Source: Pagrus major (Eukaryota; Chordata; Actinopteri; Spariformes; Sparidae). Taken from it: a DNA stretch of 64,000 bases. The stretch spans positions 18,453,113-18,517,112 of the forward strand of contig NC_133223.1 of NCBI RefSeq assembly GCF_040436345.1, written 5' to 3'. Both the position numbers and the translations under genes were made by a program. Of this stretch, positions 15,501 through 25,048 are shown one piece after another (the first letter of the stretch is position 1; every line of letters starts with the position of its first letter). Under the pieces are notes generated by a model. The model was not told where the DNA came from. It searched no databases and saw only the letters and a list, made by a program, of their open reading frames with translations.

Positions 15501-15806
15501 TTCAAGCGGAAATTAAAGCCAGGCACCACATTTGAAAACCCTTCATATTCAGAGGTAAATTTGGACATTTTTAAGACAAAAAACTGAAAGCGCAGCTGTT
15601 ATTTCTTCTTGTTTACCCTCTGTGTCGCTCTACAGATGAAAGATGAAAAGCCCGTAGGAAGCAGCGCGGACACTTCGGCCCCCGAGCCCTCTCCGTTTGT
15701 ACCCACCGCCAAACCTCAGAAGAGGGATCGTCCGAGCACCTTTTCGCCAACCGAGGACACTTTCAAAGACACAGCCAACCTCGTGAAAGAGGACAGCGAC
15801 GTATAA
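278..15806 (+). CDS. lrp2: LDL receptor-related protein 2 (megalin), C-terminal ~1,760 aa, 5' part outside window
   Basis: Giant endocytic receptor of absorptive epithelia that binds many ligands and is recycled through clathrin-coated pits. I read 32 exons with GT-AG borders and continuous frame: 278-409, 1028-1229, 1318-1613, 1786-2452, 2836-3006, 3094-3317, 3501-3678, 4623-4819, 5001-5246, 5423-5551, 7942-8061, 8736-8852, 9179-9295, 9390-9527, 9650-9772, 9909-10037, 10665-10796, 10886-11017, 11127-11270, 11367-11532, 11621-11749, 11850-12073, 12163-12342, 12897-13016, 13191-13281, 13425-13492, 13940-14057, 14156-14276, 14467-14577, 15280-15399, 15483-15554, 15636-15806. The sum is about 5.29 kb of CDS, roughly 38% of the ~4,650-aa mammalian protein. 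Most LDLR-A exons are flanked by phase-1 introns, as usual in this family. Module order, NPxY motifs and the C-terminal end KEDSDV identify LRP2 rather than LRP1. The gene continues upstream of base 1; bases 1-277 are intron. Confidence 0.96.
1786..3678 (+). other. lrp2: lrp2: EGF pair, YWTD beta-propeller, closing EGF
   Basis: Exon 1786-2452 starts with two EGF-like modules; the second is calcium-binding ([12 protein letters not shown]). It then runs into a six-bladed YWTD propeller ([20 protein letters not shown]). Exons 2836-3006 and 3094-3317 continue the blades ([18 protein letters not shown]). Exon 3501-3678 carries the closing EGF ([14 protein letters not shown]) and the first half of the next LDLR-A module, which is completed in exon 4623-4819. 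Such EGF-propeller-EGF units drive acid-dependent ligand release in LDLR-family receptors. The 667-bp exon 1786-2452 is the longest of this gene in the window. Confidence 0.92.
6372..7090. mobile_element. Degraded Tc1/mariner-type DNA transposon remnant in lrp2 intron
   Basis: The left end (6372 on) reads CAACCCCAATTCCAGAGAAG. The right end (to 7090) is its imperfect inverted complement (GTTCCAACTTTTCTGGAACC then TTGAGTTG). Internal stretches such as GATGCCAGCAACACGATTC and GGGCTAACAAAAGACTAGG resemble the non-coding ends of a mariner-like element that is common in fish genomes. No transposase frame remains. It is about 720 bp, an internally deleted non-autonomous copy lying in the 2.4-kb intron between LDLR-A modules 5 and 6. 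The family is assigned from memory of the terminal motif, not from a database match. Confidence 0.7.
7246..7300. repeat. Short repeat-derived fragment
   Basis: The string around 7250-7275 (ACTCAGCTACCACTTAATTA then GGTACTG) resembles the end of a teleost interspersed repeat whose ends read TTATTAGGTACAC. A related end occurs at 14883-14901 in another lrp2 intron. Only the end is recognisable; the rest of the intron shows nothing clear. Confidence 0.35.
10665..13492 (+). other. lrp2: lrp2: membrane-proximal EGF modules and last YWTD propeller
   Basis: Exons 10665-10796 and 10886-11017 encode two EGF-like modules (the second begins [12 protein letters not shown]). Exons 11127 to 12342 encode a YWTD propeller with blades [27 protein letters not shown] and VYWTTKDRG. 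Exons 12897-13016 and 13191-13492 encode two more EGF-like modules ([11 protein letters not shown] and CRCMNGGTC, the latter ending in YGYVGSYCE). The donors after 12073 and 12342 both read GTCAGA, a weaker match than the others, but frame and homology continue across them. Intron 12343-12896 contains a TA microsatellite and a small palindromic MITE-like element. Confidence 0.9.
12462..12657. repeat. TA microsatellite next to a small palindromic MITE-like element
   Basis: About 95 bp of near-pure TA/TATG repeat run from 12465 to 12560. They are followed by a ~95-bp block that starts ATCGACCGATAAATCGGC and ends CTATCGGTCGACCTCTAG, so its ends are inverted copies of TCGACCGATA. This is the look of a short teleost hAT-like MITE. 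It lies in the lrp2 intron after the last propeller exon. Confidence 0.55.
13940..15806 (+). other. lrp2: lrp2: transmembrane helix and cytoplasmic tail
   Basis: Exon 13940-14057 encodes a single hydrophobic helix ([20 protein letters not shown]) followed by basic NYKR, the stop-transfer. The tail exons hold three NPxY motifs: FENPLY (exon 14467-14577), NFVNPAY (15280-15399) and FENPSY (15483-15554). NPxY motifs bind PTB adaptors such as DAB2 and ARH for clathrin uptake. The protein ends KEDSDV, a class I PDZ-ligand-like end (S at -2, V at 0) that resembles the mammalian LRP2 end as I recall it. The tail exons from 14467 on are phase 0, so exon skipping could remove single NPxY motifs without a frameshift. 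Confidence 0.9.
14878..15115. repeat. Interspersed-repeat remnant in lrp2 tail intron
   Basis: The block starting CACCAGTTTATTAGGTACAC and continuing through CAGTCTTATACAATAGTCCT resembles a widespread fish MITE. It has no coding capacity. It sits in the 702-bp intron between the first and second NPxY-bearing exons. Confidence 0.45.
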
Positions 15807-16680
15807 CCCTCTCTCACGGGAATTGAAAAAAAAAGAAAAGAAACACACTTTGCACAGAATTTATTTTTTTATGCAGCCTGTGTACAAAACTCAAATTGTT
15901 TTAGGAAAGAGAAATACATTTCTATAGAATGAAGAGAAAAAAGTCTGCTGTGACTATGCCTTCTGACATTTCTTATGCCAATTCTTGTGTTAATGTTTTC
16001 TTTATTCTGATGTACAATATGTATATCTTTGCACTGAAGCTGCTGATAGAAATGTTAATAAATAAGTTGTATATTTGTAAATTTGAACAGGAAGATTTTG
16101 TCTGAAAATATCTTTTGAAATAGATCCTATGAATAATTCAGCATAAACACAATAACACACGTAAAAAGCGAGCTGCATTCTGAATGTACAGTACTTATAT
16201 GATCGAAGGTTATCAGAGAAATGTGTTGAGTAATGATATTTGTTTTGCCACTGAACAAAACTGAAGATGTATTTATTCATCTTTCGTGTTTATATACCTC
16301 ATTTCAGGGCGGGAAATTGAATAAAAGCAAGAATAATTGGATTTTTAACTTATGCCAGTCATTTTTAAAACGTGTGCTTCAGTTTGAGCAAAAATATGTG
16401 CAAAGCATATTTGTTGTACTTAATCAAACTAATTTTCACCTTTTGTTCCCTGACTTTATGACTTTGAATCAACATGATATTGGAGCAATGGCCAAAATTG
16501 TTTGGAGCGATACTTGAACGTGCCCATGTTTGTTGCACGGAAATGAATTTTTGTAGTTGATTATGCTGAAGAGCAACACATGACCCGAGGATGCAGTCGT
16601 AGACAGTCATTTTATAAACACGATGAATAAATTCTTAACAGAATGATTTTATTTTGTATCATAATGAGGACAAATAAAAA
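15807..16680 (+). other. lrp2: lrp2 3' UTR with several candidate poly(A) signals
   Basis: The stop codon at 15804-15806 is followed by AT-rich sequence with AATAAA at 16057-16062 and 16320-16325 and further AATAAA-type hexamers near 16625 and 16672. The short open frames here lack family features and look like chance. The true 3' end cannot be fixed from sequence alone. Confidence 0.6.
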
Positions 16681-16839
16681 CTCTTCTCTGTGATCATCCA
16701 CAACATGCCCGTATGGTTTAAATTGCTGCTGCTGAGACGTGAATGAATAAATTTCCTATTTTGTAACACAGCCTTGACACCTTTTTTTTAATCTTATTGT
16801 CACAACACACTTTAAACATACATCAGTGTCAGAAGAATA

Positions 16840-17911
16840 TTGGTAACACTTAATTTTACTTTAAATTTGATGGTAAGTTGCTGTTAATTACCAAGCAACG
16901 TATCTGAAATTTCTTTGAAATGACTCCCAAATTACCACAATTATTACCTCAAAATTGATTGAAAATTACCCCAATATGATTTAATACTTACATGCTGCTT
17001 TTTCCTTAAGAAGACGTGGGACAACTTCCCCTCAGCAGGCGATTCAATTGAAGGGAGTTGCTGCAGCTTAATTTCCAACTAGTTTCTGTCCAACTGGTCA
17101 GTAAACTATCAACCATCAGTTTTACTTTTATTAAAGGTGCAATATGTAAGAATTTTAGTTTACAACAATTATCACACAATGTGAAGAAATAAAAGTTTTA
17201 ATATCATGTCACAGACGTCTATGTATTGTGCTAACCAGCTAGCCCCAGGCCTGATAACCTCTTTCTCCCAGCAATCCAAAGCTCCTGTGCAAGCACTCCC
17301 TGGGTAGTCCAGCTAGCTCAACGGCTAACTGAGCTAGCAAACTAACAGTAGAATTTTTTTATCTGTCTACATTTTAACTGTGTAACTGTGCTGCTGCCTG
17401 TCTTGGCCAGGACTCTCTTGAAAAGAGATGATTAATCTCAACTAGACTTGGACTCATCTAAACCTAAATAAAGGCTCAATAAAAAAAAAATAGTGGCTAA
17501 CTATAAACTAAAACTATAAAACTTGACATTTAGGAAAAGTGTTACAAAAACTGGACTGACCTGCTGAAGTGAAGAAAGTGGTGAAATAGTAAATGGTTAA
17601 AAAAAAATGCACTTCAATTTACTGCCCAGCAGAAGTTGGACAGAAAATGGTTGGAAATTAAACTGCAACAGCTCACTTCAATTTAGTGGCCTGCTGAGGG
17701 GAAGTTAGATAGAAACTAGTCAGAAGTTAAGTGGCATGATCAGCAGATGTTTGTCAGGAACTAATTAACTTGTATTCTATTTTTGTGACCTGTTGATGGG
17801 AAGTTAGACAGAAAACTAAATGGCCAAAAAAACCCAAAATGGCACGATCAGCAGAAGTTAAGCAGAAACCAGTTCGAAGTTTCCAAGAAATGTAATTAAA
17901 GTGTTACCAAC
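16840..17911. mobile_element. Foldback (long inverted repeat) MITE between lrp2 and dhrs9
   Basis: The outer ends are inverted: TTGGTAACACTTAATT at 16840-16856 and, on the other strand, TTGGTAACACTTTAATT from 17910 down. An inner pair of about 85-bp arms is also inverted: 17021-17105 (AACTTCCCCTCAGCAGGC...) matches the reverse complement of about 17618-17712. The loop holds a second repeat beginning AGGTGCAATATGTAAGAA at 17137. No protein is encoded. It fills nearly all of the space between the convergent 3' ends of lrp2 and the first SDR gene. Confidence 0.65.
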
Positions 17912-17952
17912 ATATCTGCATCATTTCACAGTGGTTACAATAAGGGAGTGGC

Positions 17953-20900
17953 TCAGTTTGCTTTAGGTGGAGGGAGAAGCACATTGGTGACAAAGTCTGA
18001 AACAAATGAAGGCAGGTAGGACAGAGGAATCCATAAAAGCTTTGCATCCCAGCCTGCAGCGTAACGTGTGCGTGGGAATTGAGCCGTCAGCGCGTGCTGC
18101 ATGCACGTGGTCACCTTAGAGATATCTGGACTGCAGAGGATGTTCATGGAGAAGTCCTGAGCTTTCAAATCTGAAGAGTAAAACAAAGGAGAGGAGTCAT
18201 TTAGAGGATTCATTTTGACACTGTGGCTGAATACTGAACTGTACTTCCACTCACATTCATCGAAGTATGTAGGTCCGTATGAGTCTTTGACTTCTTGAGA
18301 GAGGCGGCTCCACAGCCTCTTCAGGTCAGCTTCGATAATATCCAACCTGGTGACAGCGGTCTTGAAGAAACCGGGCTCAATGATGCTCACTTTGATGCCA
18401 AATGGTTGCATGTTGATCCTGGGAAGAAGAAGAAGCAGATCATTATGTTTCTCCAATGCAACTAGAAAACTTGTTATTGAGAACTTCTCATTCTTCCGTC
18501 TGGGATTTTTCTTTAAAAGTAGTTTTAAGCAGTGTTGTAAAAAGTACCCAAAAGTCACACTATATACACAATACTGGGTTATAATATTGCTTTGGTAAAA
18601 GTGAAAGTCACCCATCCCAATAGTACTTGTGCAAAAGTCTAGGTACTTAGTATCAAAGATAATTTTCTGCCAATAAATATACTTAACTATCAAAAGTCCA
18701 AGTAAAAGTAAACCCTGCTCAACTGATTATCAGATAAAATCAATTAATTTAAAAATGCAGCACACAATCTGCAAAGTAACTTGTAACTAAAGTTATCAGA
18801 TACATGTAATGGAGTAAAAAGTACAATCTGCCTCCGAAATGTAGTAGAGTGGAAGTATAAAGTAGTAGAAAATGGAAATACTCAAGTAGAGTCTGAAAAT
18901 GAGAATAATATGGGACCTTCAGGAGCACGTGTGATAAATCTGTTGGTCCCTACCTGAGGGAGTCGGAGAAGGCTTCCACTCCAAATTTGGACAGGCAGTA
19001 TCCCCCACCAGTGACAGACAGTCTGCCCAGGATACTGGCCACGTTTACCACCCTGCCCTTGGCCTTTTTCAGCAGGGGCAGAAACTGGAGGGTCACATCA
19101 ATGACTCCTATCAGATTCACATCCAAAACCTTTGTGAAATCCTCCAGCTGCATCCATTCTGTGGGGCCGATGGGTACGGACCTGCCAGCATTATTCACCA
19201 AACCCCACAGACCTGCAGAGGAAAGAGGCAGGATGTACCATCTGATATCAACTTCTTTATTTACACTACCAAAATCTGAATCAAAGGATAAAAAAGAACT
19301 TGAACACATTGATTCCTTGTAGTTTTCACATCTCTCAGCCCAAACCACCCACAGGCATGTTCACGTAAGAGTCTGAAAAGCTTCTACAAAGTTGAAACTA
19401 TGGCCAGGAAGGATCAGCTTTTATCAGTCTGTAGTTTAGATTTATGTTTGAAAAAGCCTTACTTTAAAAATGCAGCTTATGAGCTAACTATTCTCTCCCT
19501 CCTCTTTAATAGAGAGGGTGTGTTAAACACACCAGTAGGAGGATGATGGATCCAGGTTTCCTTTATCTCTCCCAGTGCCTCCCTCTGACCGGCACCCTAT
19601 CTGTGTGTACCCCCTGCCGTCCGCCCAGCTCACCTCGCTGTCCGACCTCTCCGCTCACAAACTCCACCGCCCTCCTGATGCTCTCGCTGTCTGTTACATT
19701 CAGCAGCACGGTCTTCAGTCTGGAGGAGGCCGCCGCTGACAAATCTGCTGCACCTTTCTCTGTGAGACATGCGGCTATGACGTGGAAACCTTTTCCATCC
19801 AGCTGTCTGGCCAGCAGGTTCCCAAAGCCGCTGTCACAGCCTGTGATGAACACATGCTTCTGGTTGAAGCCTTCAACCTTGTAGGAATCTCTGATATACC
19901 AGCAGATGGCAGCCACGGTGGCCACAAGTAGAGCAAAGGATAAGGCTGGGTGTGAAAGTATCACCTGGAAATCACACAACAAACAATTGTCTGTTTTTTT
20001 CTCGTCTTGATGAGAAAATCATATTCCAAAATGACATGAAATTTCCTGTTTTTTGGAAAATGCTCACAGGATTTTTGTCTATTGAGAATCACACTGATGA
20101 ACGTCTTTCTCCAATTCAGTCCGACACATATTCCCTCTGAAAGGTAAATACAAATGAAGAGAAATCAACTCACCTCAAATAAACATGACGTCAGATTGTC
20201 AGTCGGCACCTGAGTGGAAAAACACGAGATGTATTTCTTCAGGTTCAACAATTTAAGATCCCACACACGTGTGCATGGAAGATTAGCACTGAAATAACCT
20301 TTACGTTCACGTCTCCACTCCATCCTCATTAACCCTCATCTTTACTGGGAACAGGTAGAAGTAATTAAGGTCTGACAAAGTGTGAACCTGCCTTCCACAG
20401 ACTCCACCAAAGGCCCCAGATTCAGTCCGTCTTCTGTTTTTTGATGATCAACTGCACATTTACTTTGGTGTTGTGTACCACTAACACAGACCATCAGATT
20501 AAATGTTTAGAGCATTAAAGAGCAACTTAACGTCTTAACTTAAAAATGCATTTAAACCCATAGGTGTGTGTCAGAATGGTTTACTCTGGGGGCCCCTAAT
20601 GGGTTAATGGCAGTAATGCACCTACACGCTGTGCTTCCAGTAAGAGCAGGGTTTGCCAGTTTTGCCAGATTGTTTTGATGCTTTCCACCCCAATGATTGC
20701 TGCCCAAATTCACATGACATAACAATTAAACAACAATTCAAGTGATCACATGTACAGACAGAGACAAAGCAGGAGAGGAGAAGAAGAAGAAGAAGAGAGG
20801 AGTAAAAACACAATCCCATGCTGTCAGAAAGCCAAACAAATTATGATGTTATAATGTTGCAAGCATAGAGGTTTATATTACAACACAAAAACAAAATCAC

Positions 20901-22335
20901 AAAAACACCACAGTGTGTGTGTTTATACGGCGTTGGTGGATGGTAATGATGGCACTCATGTCTCCTCCCAGCAAAATAAATTAAGCAAAATCAGGGTTGT
21001 GCCGAGTGACTGGTTGTGTTTGCATAACCAATAAAATAATTTATGAAGGCATTGTTAATTTAATGTATTTTTTTATGTATTTAAAAACCTGCCAAACTCA
21101 TGGTAAACCAGCCCCAAAGTCCATTTTACTAATTTTTACCCCACACTGTCACCCAAAACTGCCCAATCTGTCAAAACTGGGGTTTATATATCTATTTCTG
21201 TATATAGATACCTATAACAGAGCCCCTTTAAAGCCCTCAAATAAACTAATTAGATGTGAATTCCTTATAAAATAACATGTTATAAAAATAATGTCACCAA
21301 AATGAACTCCCAGTGATGTAACAAACAGAGGAACTGAGTGAAAAGTGGCATTTAGCCTTGCACATACGGCAGGTCTGGTTTGATTGTTGAAATTTAATTT
21401 CTGTAACTAAGCACATTTACTTCAGCACAATATCAATGTACAAGTAGTTCACACCCATTTTATGATGCTTTAGAAACTTTGTACTTTCATCTGATAGCTG
21501 AGGTAAACGGTCACTTCTCAGATGATAGTTTTATATGCAAGGATTAGCTTTTAAAACATTTGTTAGATATTGAACTAAACAACATTTGTTAAAGTTAACT
21601 TCACCTCACGTCAGTAACATCAATCCCAAAATATAATGTATAAAAATATAACACTCACTGAATCAAGCTGACTACTTTTTGCACATTTTCTATTTTTCTG
21701 TACTATAAATTGTAAATGCAGGAGTTACATTTTTGCATTGTGTTGTTGAAACTTTTACTTAGGCAGTGATGGAATGTAATCAAGTACATTTACTCAAGTA
21801 TTGCAAGTATTTGTACTTTACCTGGGTATTTCCATTTTCTGCTACTTTATACTTCCACTCTTTTTCCTGAGTGTTTAATTACTTCACAACCAGCAACCTT
21901 CCTTGCGGCACAGTCCAGCACAATTTTGGGGTTCTTGTACATTATTTGGGTTTATAGAAAATAAAAGTTTATTTTGAAGACAGTTGATTTGCATATTAAT
22001 TTGACTCTGAATGCAGCACTTTTTAGGACAACAGACGACACAATAATTAAGGTTATCTATAGGATTTTGCCTCCAATAGCAAAAATAAATACACAGCAAG
22101 AAATTCACGATGAAGATCTTAATTTTGAGTTTTTTTTTGATTTTTGGTTAATTGATTGACTTTCACTCAACCACCAGGTGGCACCACATCTCATGAGGCA
22201 GGTTTGAGCAACAAAAAAACCCCACACTAAATAACTCAATTAGTTACTTAATTTTTTCTTCAAATACATAAATAATGAAGCTAATATAAAAGTAAAGGTA
22301 AAAGAAAATGTGTAATAATTATGCAAACATACCAT
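17953..22335 (-). CDS. dhrs9: DHRS9/RDH-type short-chain dehydrogenase, downstream copy (~324 aa)
   Basis: SDR9C-type NAD(P)-dependent dehydrogenase, expected to act on retinol or 3-alpha-hydroxysteroids at the ER membrane. Exons on the minus strand: 22335-22333 (ATG only, plus 5' UTR above), 19964-19634, 19212-18954, 18418-18255, 18170-17953. The frame is continuous. Visible features are an N-terminal hydrophobic helix (about residues 8-24), the cofactor motif TGCDSGFG (42-49), NNAG (118-121), and the catalytic triad Ser171, Tyr183, Lys187 (YCLSK). Conserved PFGIKV and RYAAGWDAKLLW lie in the C-terminal half. Internal exon lengths 259 and 164 bp equal those of the neighbouring copy. The start is inferred: the 331-bp exon has no ATG before the helix, but an upstream exon ending ATG|GTATGT joins in phase 0. 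Identity rests on family plus position between lrp2 and abcb11; another RDH name is possible. Confidence 0.83.
18530..18900. repeat. Teleost interspersed repeat in dhrs9 intron
   Basis: The block contains CAGTGTTGTAAAAAGTACCC, repeated AAGTAAAAGTA and TGGAAATACTCAAGTAGAGT. These are hallmarks of a very common fish MITE with ends like CAGTGTTGGAAAGTAACTAA. A partial copy in the opposite orientation lies at about 21764-21860 (AAGTACATTTACTCAAGTAT). No coding capacity. Confidence 0.6.
21764..22120. repeat. Interspersed repeat, related to 24,760-25,015
   Basis: The first 95 bp are the AAGTACATTTACTCAAGTAT repeat. The following ~250 bp (CCTGAGTGTTTAATTACTTC onward) is recognisably duplicated at 24,763-25,010 within an intron of the other dhrs9 copy, with shared strings TTACTTCACAACC, CTGAATGCAGCACTTTT and AGGATTTTGCCTC. 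The two copies sit in non-equivalent introns, so they look like members of one repeat family rather than part of the gene duplication. Confidence 0.55.
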
Positions 22336-22450
22336 GACTGACTGCAGTGCCGCTCCTCTCTCTCAGTCCTATCAGGGTGAGATGATGTGCTTCAGTGTGT
22401 CTGCAGAGTCAAGGTCCACACTGGATAGAACAGCAGGGCCGGCGTTGGGT
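22333..22450 (-). promoter_or_regulatory. dhrs9: Predicted first exon of the downstream dhrs9 copy (5' UTR ending in ATG)
   Basis: On the minus strand the sequence reads CAGTCAGTCATG followed at once by the strong donor GTATGT (22332-22327). Splicing to the acceptor TTTCCAG at 19965 gives Met-Val-Ile-Leu and then the membrane helix. The upstream limit of this exon is unknown. It lies about 500 bp downstream of the stop of the other dhrs9 copy, so the two genes are head-to-tail with little space between them. Confidence 0.5.
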
Positions 22451-22954
22451 TGTGTAATAGACAACACCAGATTACACGACCTCTGCTTTTGATGGACTGC
22501 GTTCCCCTTTTACCTCAGATCCACACAGAAAACAACAACAACAACTCAGCCCAAAGGTTAGACTGAGCCGATTGCTCTCTGCGTTCGATACTGGAGGGAA
22601 ATCATTGAACCACCTGGAGAGCACGTTTAAATAGCAGAAGGAGGAGTCAAAGTCCACCAAGAGCAAAATCTTTACTAGAGGTGTGACTCTGATCAATATC
22701 ATGTGACTTAAGAAGCAAAGGCCTGTCTGAGGGTATTCACTGTAGATTTATTTGTATTAGATTATTCAATCATTCAGGCAGCATGATAATCCGATCAAAG
22801 ACATAATAGGGAACAGTACACACAATGTTAATATGATGCTGTCAGTGGTATAAAGCTTCATGTGCAAAACATTTACTGTAGTGACAATAACAAACAAAGT
22901 GATCTTCATATTAGCTCTTTTTCCCTTTATTCAGTAACTGAGTTTTGACGGAAA

Positions 22955-25016
22955 CTACTGGGAAGATATTTTGAGTTTGGGGCCACTAAAGAAGAAGAGA
23001 AGTCTGTCCGCGATGCAGGACGGCAAGTACGACATAGGCAGCCACAAGAACTTTGCGTCCCATCCAGGGGAGTAGCGGGCACGAGGGTGAACGGCAGAGA
23101 TGCCGTGCTCCATACAGCTGACCACCTTCATCAGGTTTCTGTCAGACAACATCCTGAATGTTTCACCCACCTCCGCCATAGCTGAAAGAGAAACATTACA
23201 CAAGGGTGGTTAGTATACAAGGCAATGCTTTATTTCACAGGTTCATGAATTCTTAATTAAGTCCTCGTAAAAGTTCGGCACTGATCATTCTCAATCAAAG
23301 CACGAGTCACAATTTAGACACCAGCTTTCTCATTAAAGCTCCAGAACAGTTTACTCATTTTTTTTTTTTAAACCATGACTTAATCAGGTTTATAGTTAAT
23401 CCTCGTTGGTACAATCCAACCTGAGGTTGTCACTTCAAGCTCTGTTCAACATATATTAACAATAGATCTAAAATCCAGTGTCAGGAGCTTGCGTCTATTT
23501 TCTCTCAAATTAGTACCAAATTATGTATTTCTTTCCAGGAAACCTTTATAAAAAAATAAATAAAAAAAAAGGTTAGTTAATTATGAAGAAACAATCCATC
23601 TATGACAATCTATTATAAACAACTGAACAGTGGCTTAAAATGAATTGGTTACTTCATTAATGAACTGAATGTCCATCTTCTTTTTTTGGGATACGTTTTA
23701 AAGCAGCTCTGAGCAAGGACAGGACGGAAACCTTTATCTAAGTGAGGCATCATGGTTGACCTGGTTGCCACTGTAGGTGTGACACGTTATTTTACAAGCT
23801 GTAATTGGTTGATCAAATAAAGAAATATACATGCACGCTTCGTAATAGGGGGCTGGAAATGCAGAGTAAAATCAATAGGCCTAATCAGAGAATTGAGTCT
23901 CTATTAAGACATAGCGTTTTATGTAATGAACATCTTTGTTGAATTAACTGGGCCACTGCGCGGTCTAAACTGTAACGTTAGTGTTTCATAACTTGCTTTC
24001 ATTCAGCGATGTCTGCTTAAGAAACTCTGAAGGCTCTTAAAAGTCCTCCTCCCTACTCCTAACAGATTTTCATCAAGGAGCTCGCTTAAGGGCTGAAATG
24101 CTTTGTCAATAACTTTTTTCTTTACAAGGATCTAGTCTTCATTTTAAGGAAAAATTCTTCTATTTCATCACCAGGAGCAACTCTTAGTACGAGGAAGCTT
24201 CATGTGTACGGCCCCAGATTGTTAACAAAGACCAGCACTTATTTCTATCAGTTTAAAATCCGTCATAAGATCAGACCGTTTCTCTCAGTTAAAGATGTGG
24301 AAACTAAAGACGGAGTGTAGATAGTGTGCGAAAGCAGCAGGAGCAGTCCTCCTCACACTGCACCCACAACAAGTGTCTGTAGTGATGCAAAGTTTGGATG
24401 TTGAAGTTTGCCTGACGAAAAAACTGAAGGCTTGACCAGATCCAAGGAGTTATCAACAGAGCTGCACGTCTCATTACAGGCAATATTCTGAAGGACCAAA
24501 TAAAGATTGATTAACTTCAGCTGGTACCGACAGCATAGTGGACAGAATTAAAGAAAATGCTGTTGCAGCCAGTGATGCTGCATTCAAGAGCAGCCTTACG
24601 TGCTCTTTTTGGAAATAAATGCGTCAGACTTTCAAACTGATTGATTGTGAAATAAAGTGAATACAGATGAAGAAACAAATATTGCCTCACAAACACTTTT
24701 TTACAGTTTCACTTTTACGTGATTCTTTTATATTTCACTGTTTTTTGTTGATTATTAAATTTTCCTGAGTGTTTGATTACTTCACAACCTGCAACCTTGC
24801 TTCAGGCACAATCCAGCACAATGATGAGATACTTGTTCTGTATATCAGGCTATAATAAGAAGTGCCATATAAATAAAGTTTATCGTAAAGAGACTCAGTT
24901 GATTTGCACACTGAATGCAGCACTTTTCATGGCATCCTACATGAGAACGGATGAGACAATTATTAAAGCTACCTATGAAGGATTTTGCCTCTGATGGCAA
25001 AAATAAATTAAAAGAT

Positions 25017-25048
<32 letters not shown>

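Noticed and set aside
20184-20213. Possible first coding exon of the downstream dhrs9 copy (ATG before GAG|GTGAGT on the minus strand)
   Set aside because: The frame from that ATG meets TGA before the donor, so it cannot encode the start; it could at most be non-coding.
23690-24680. Possible coding or transposon sequence in the dhrs9 intron
   Set aside because: No frame, inverted ends or family motif could be made out; left as unexplained intron.
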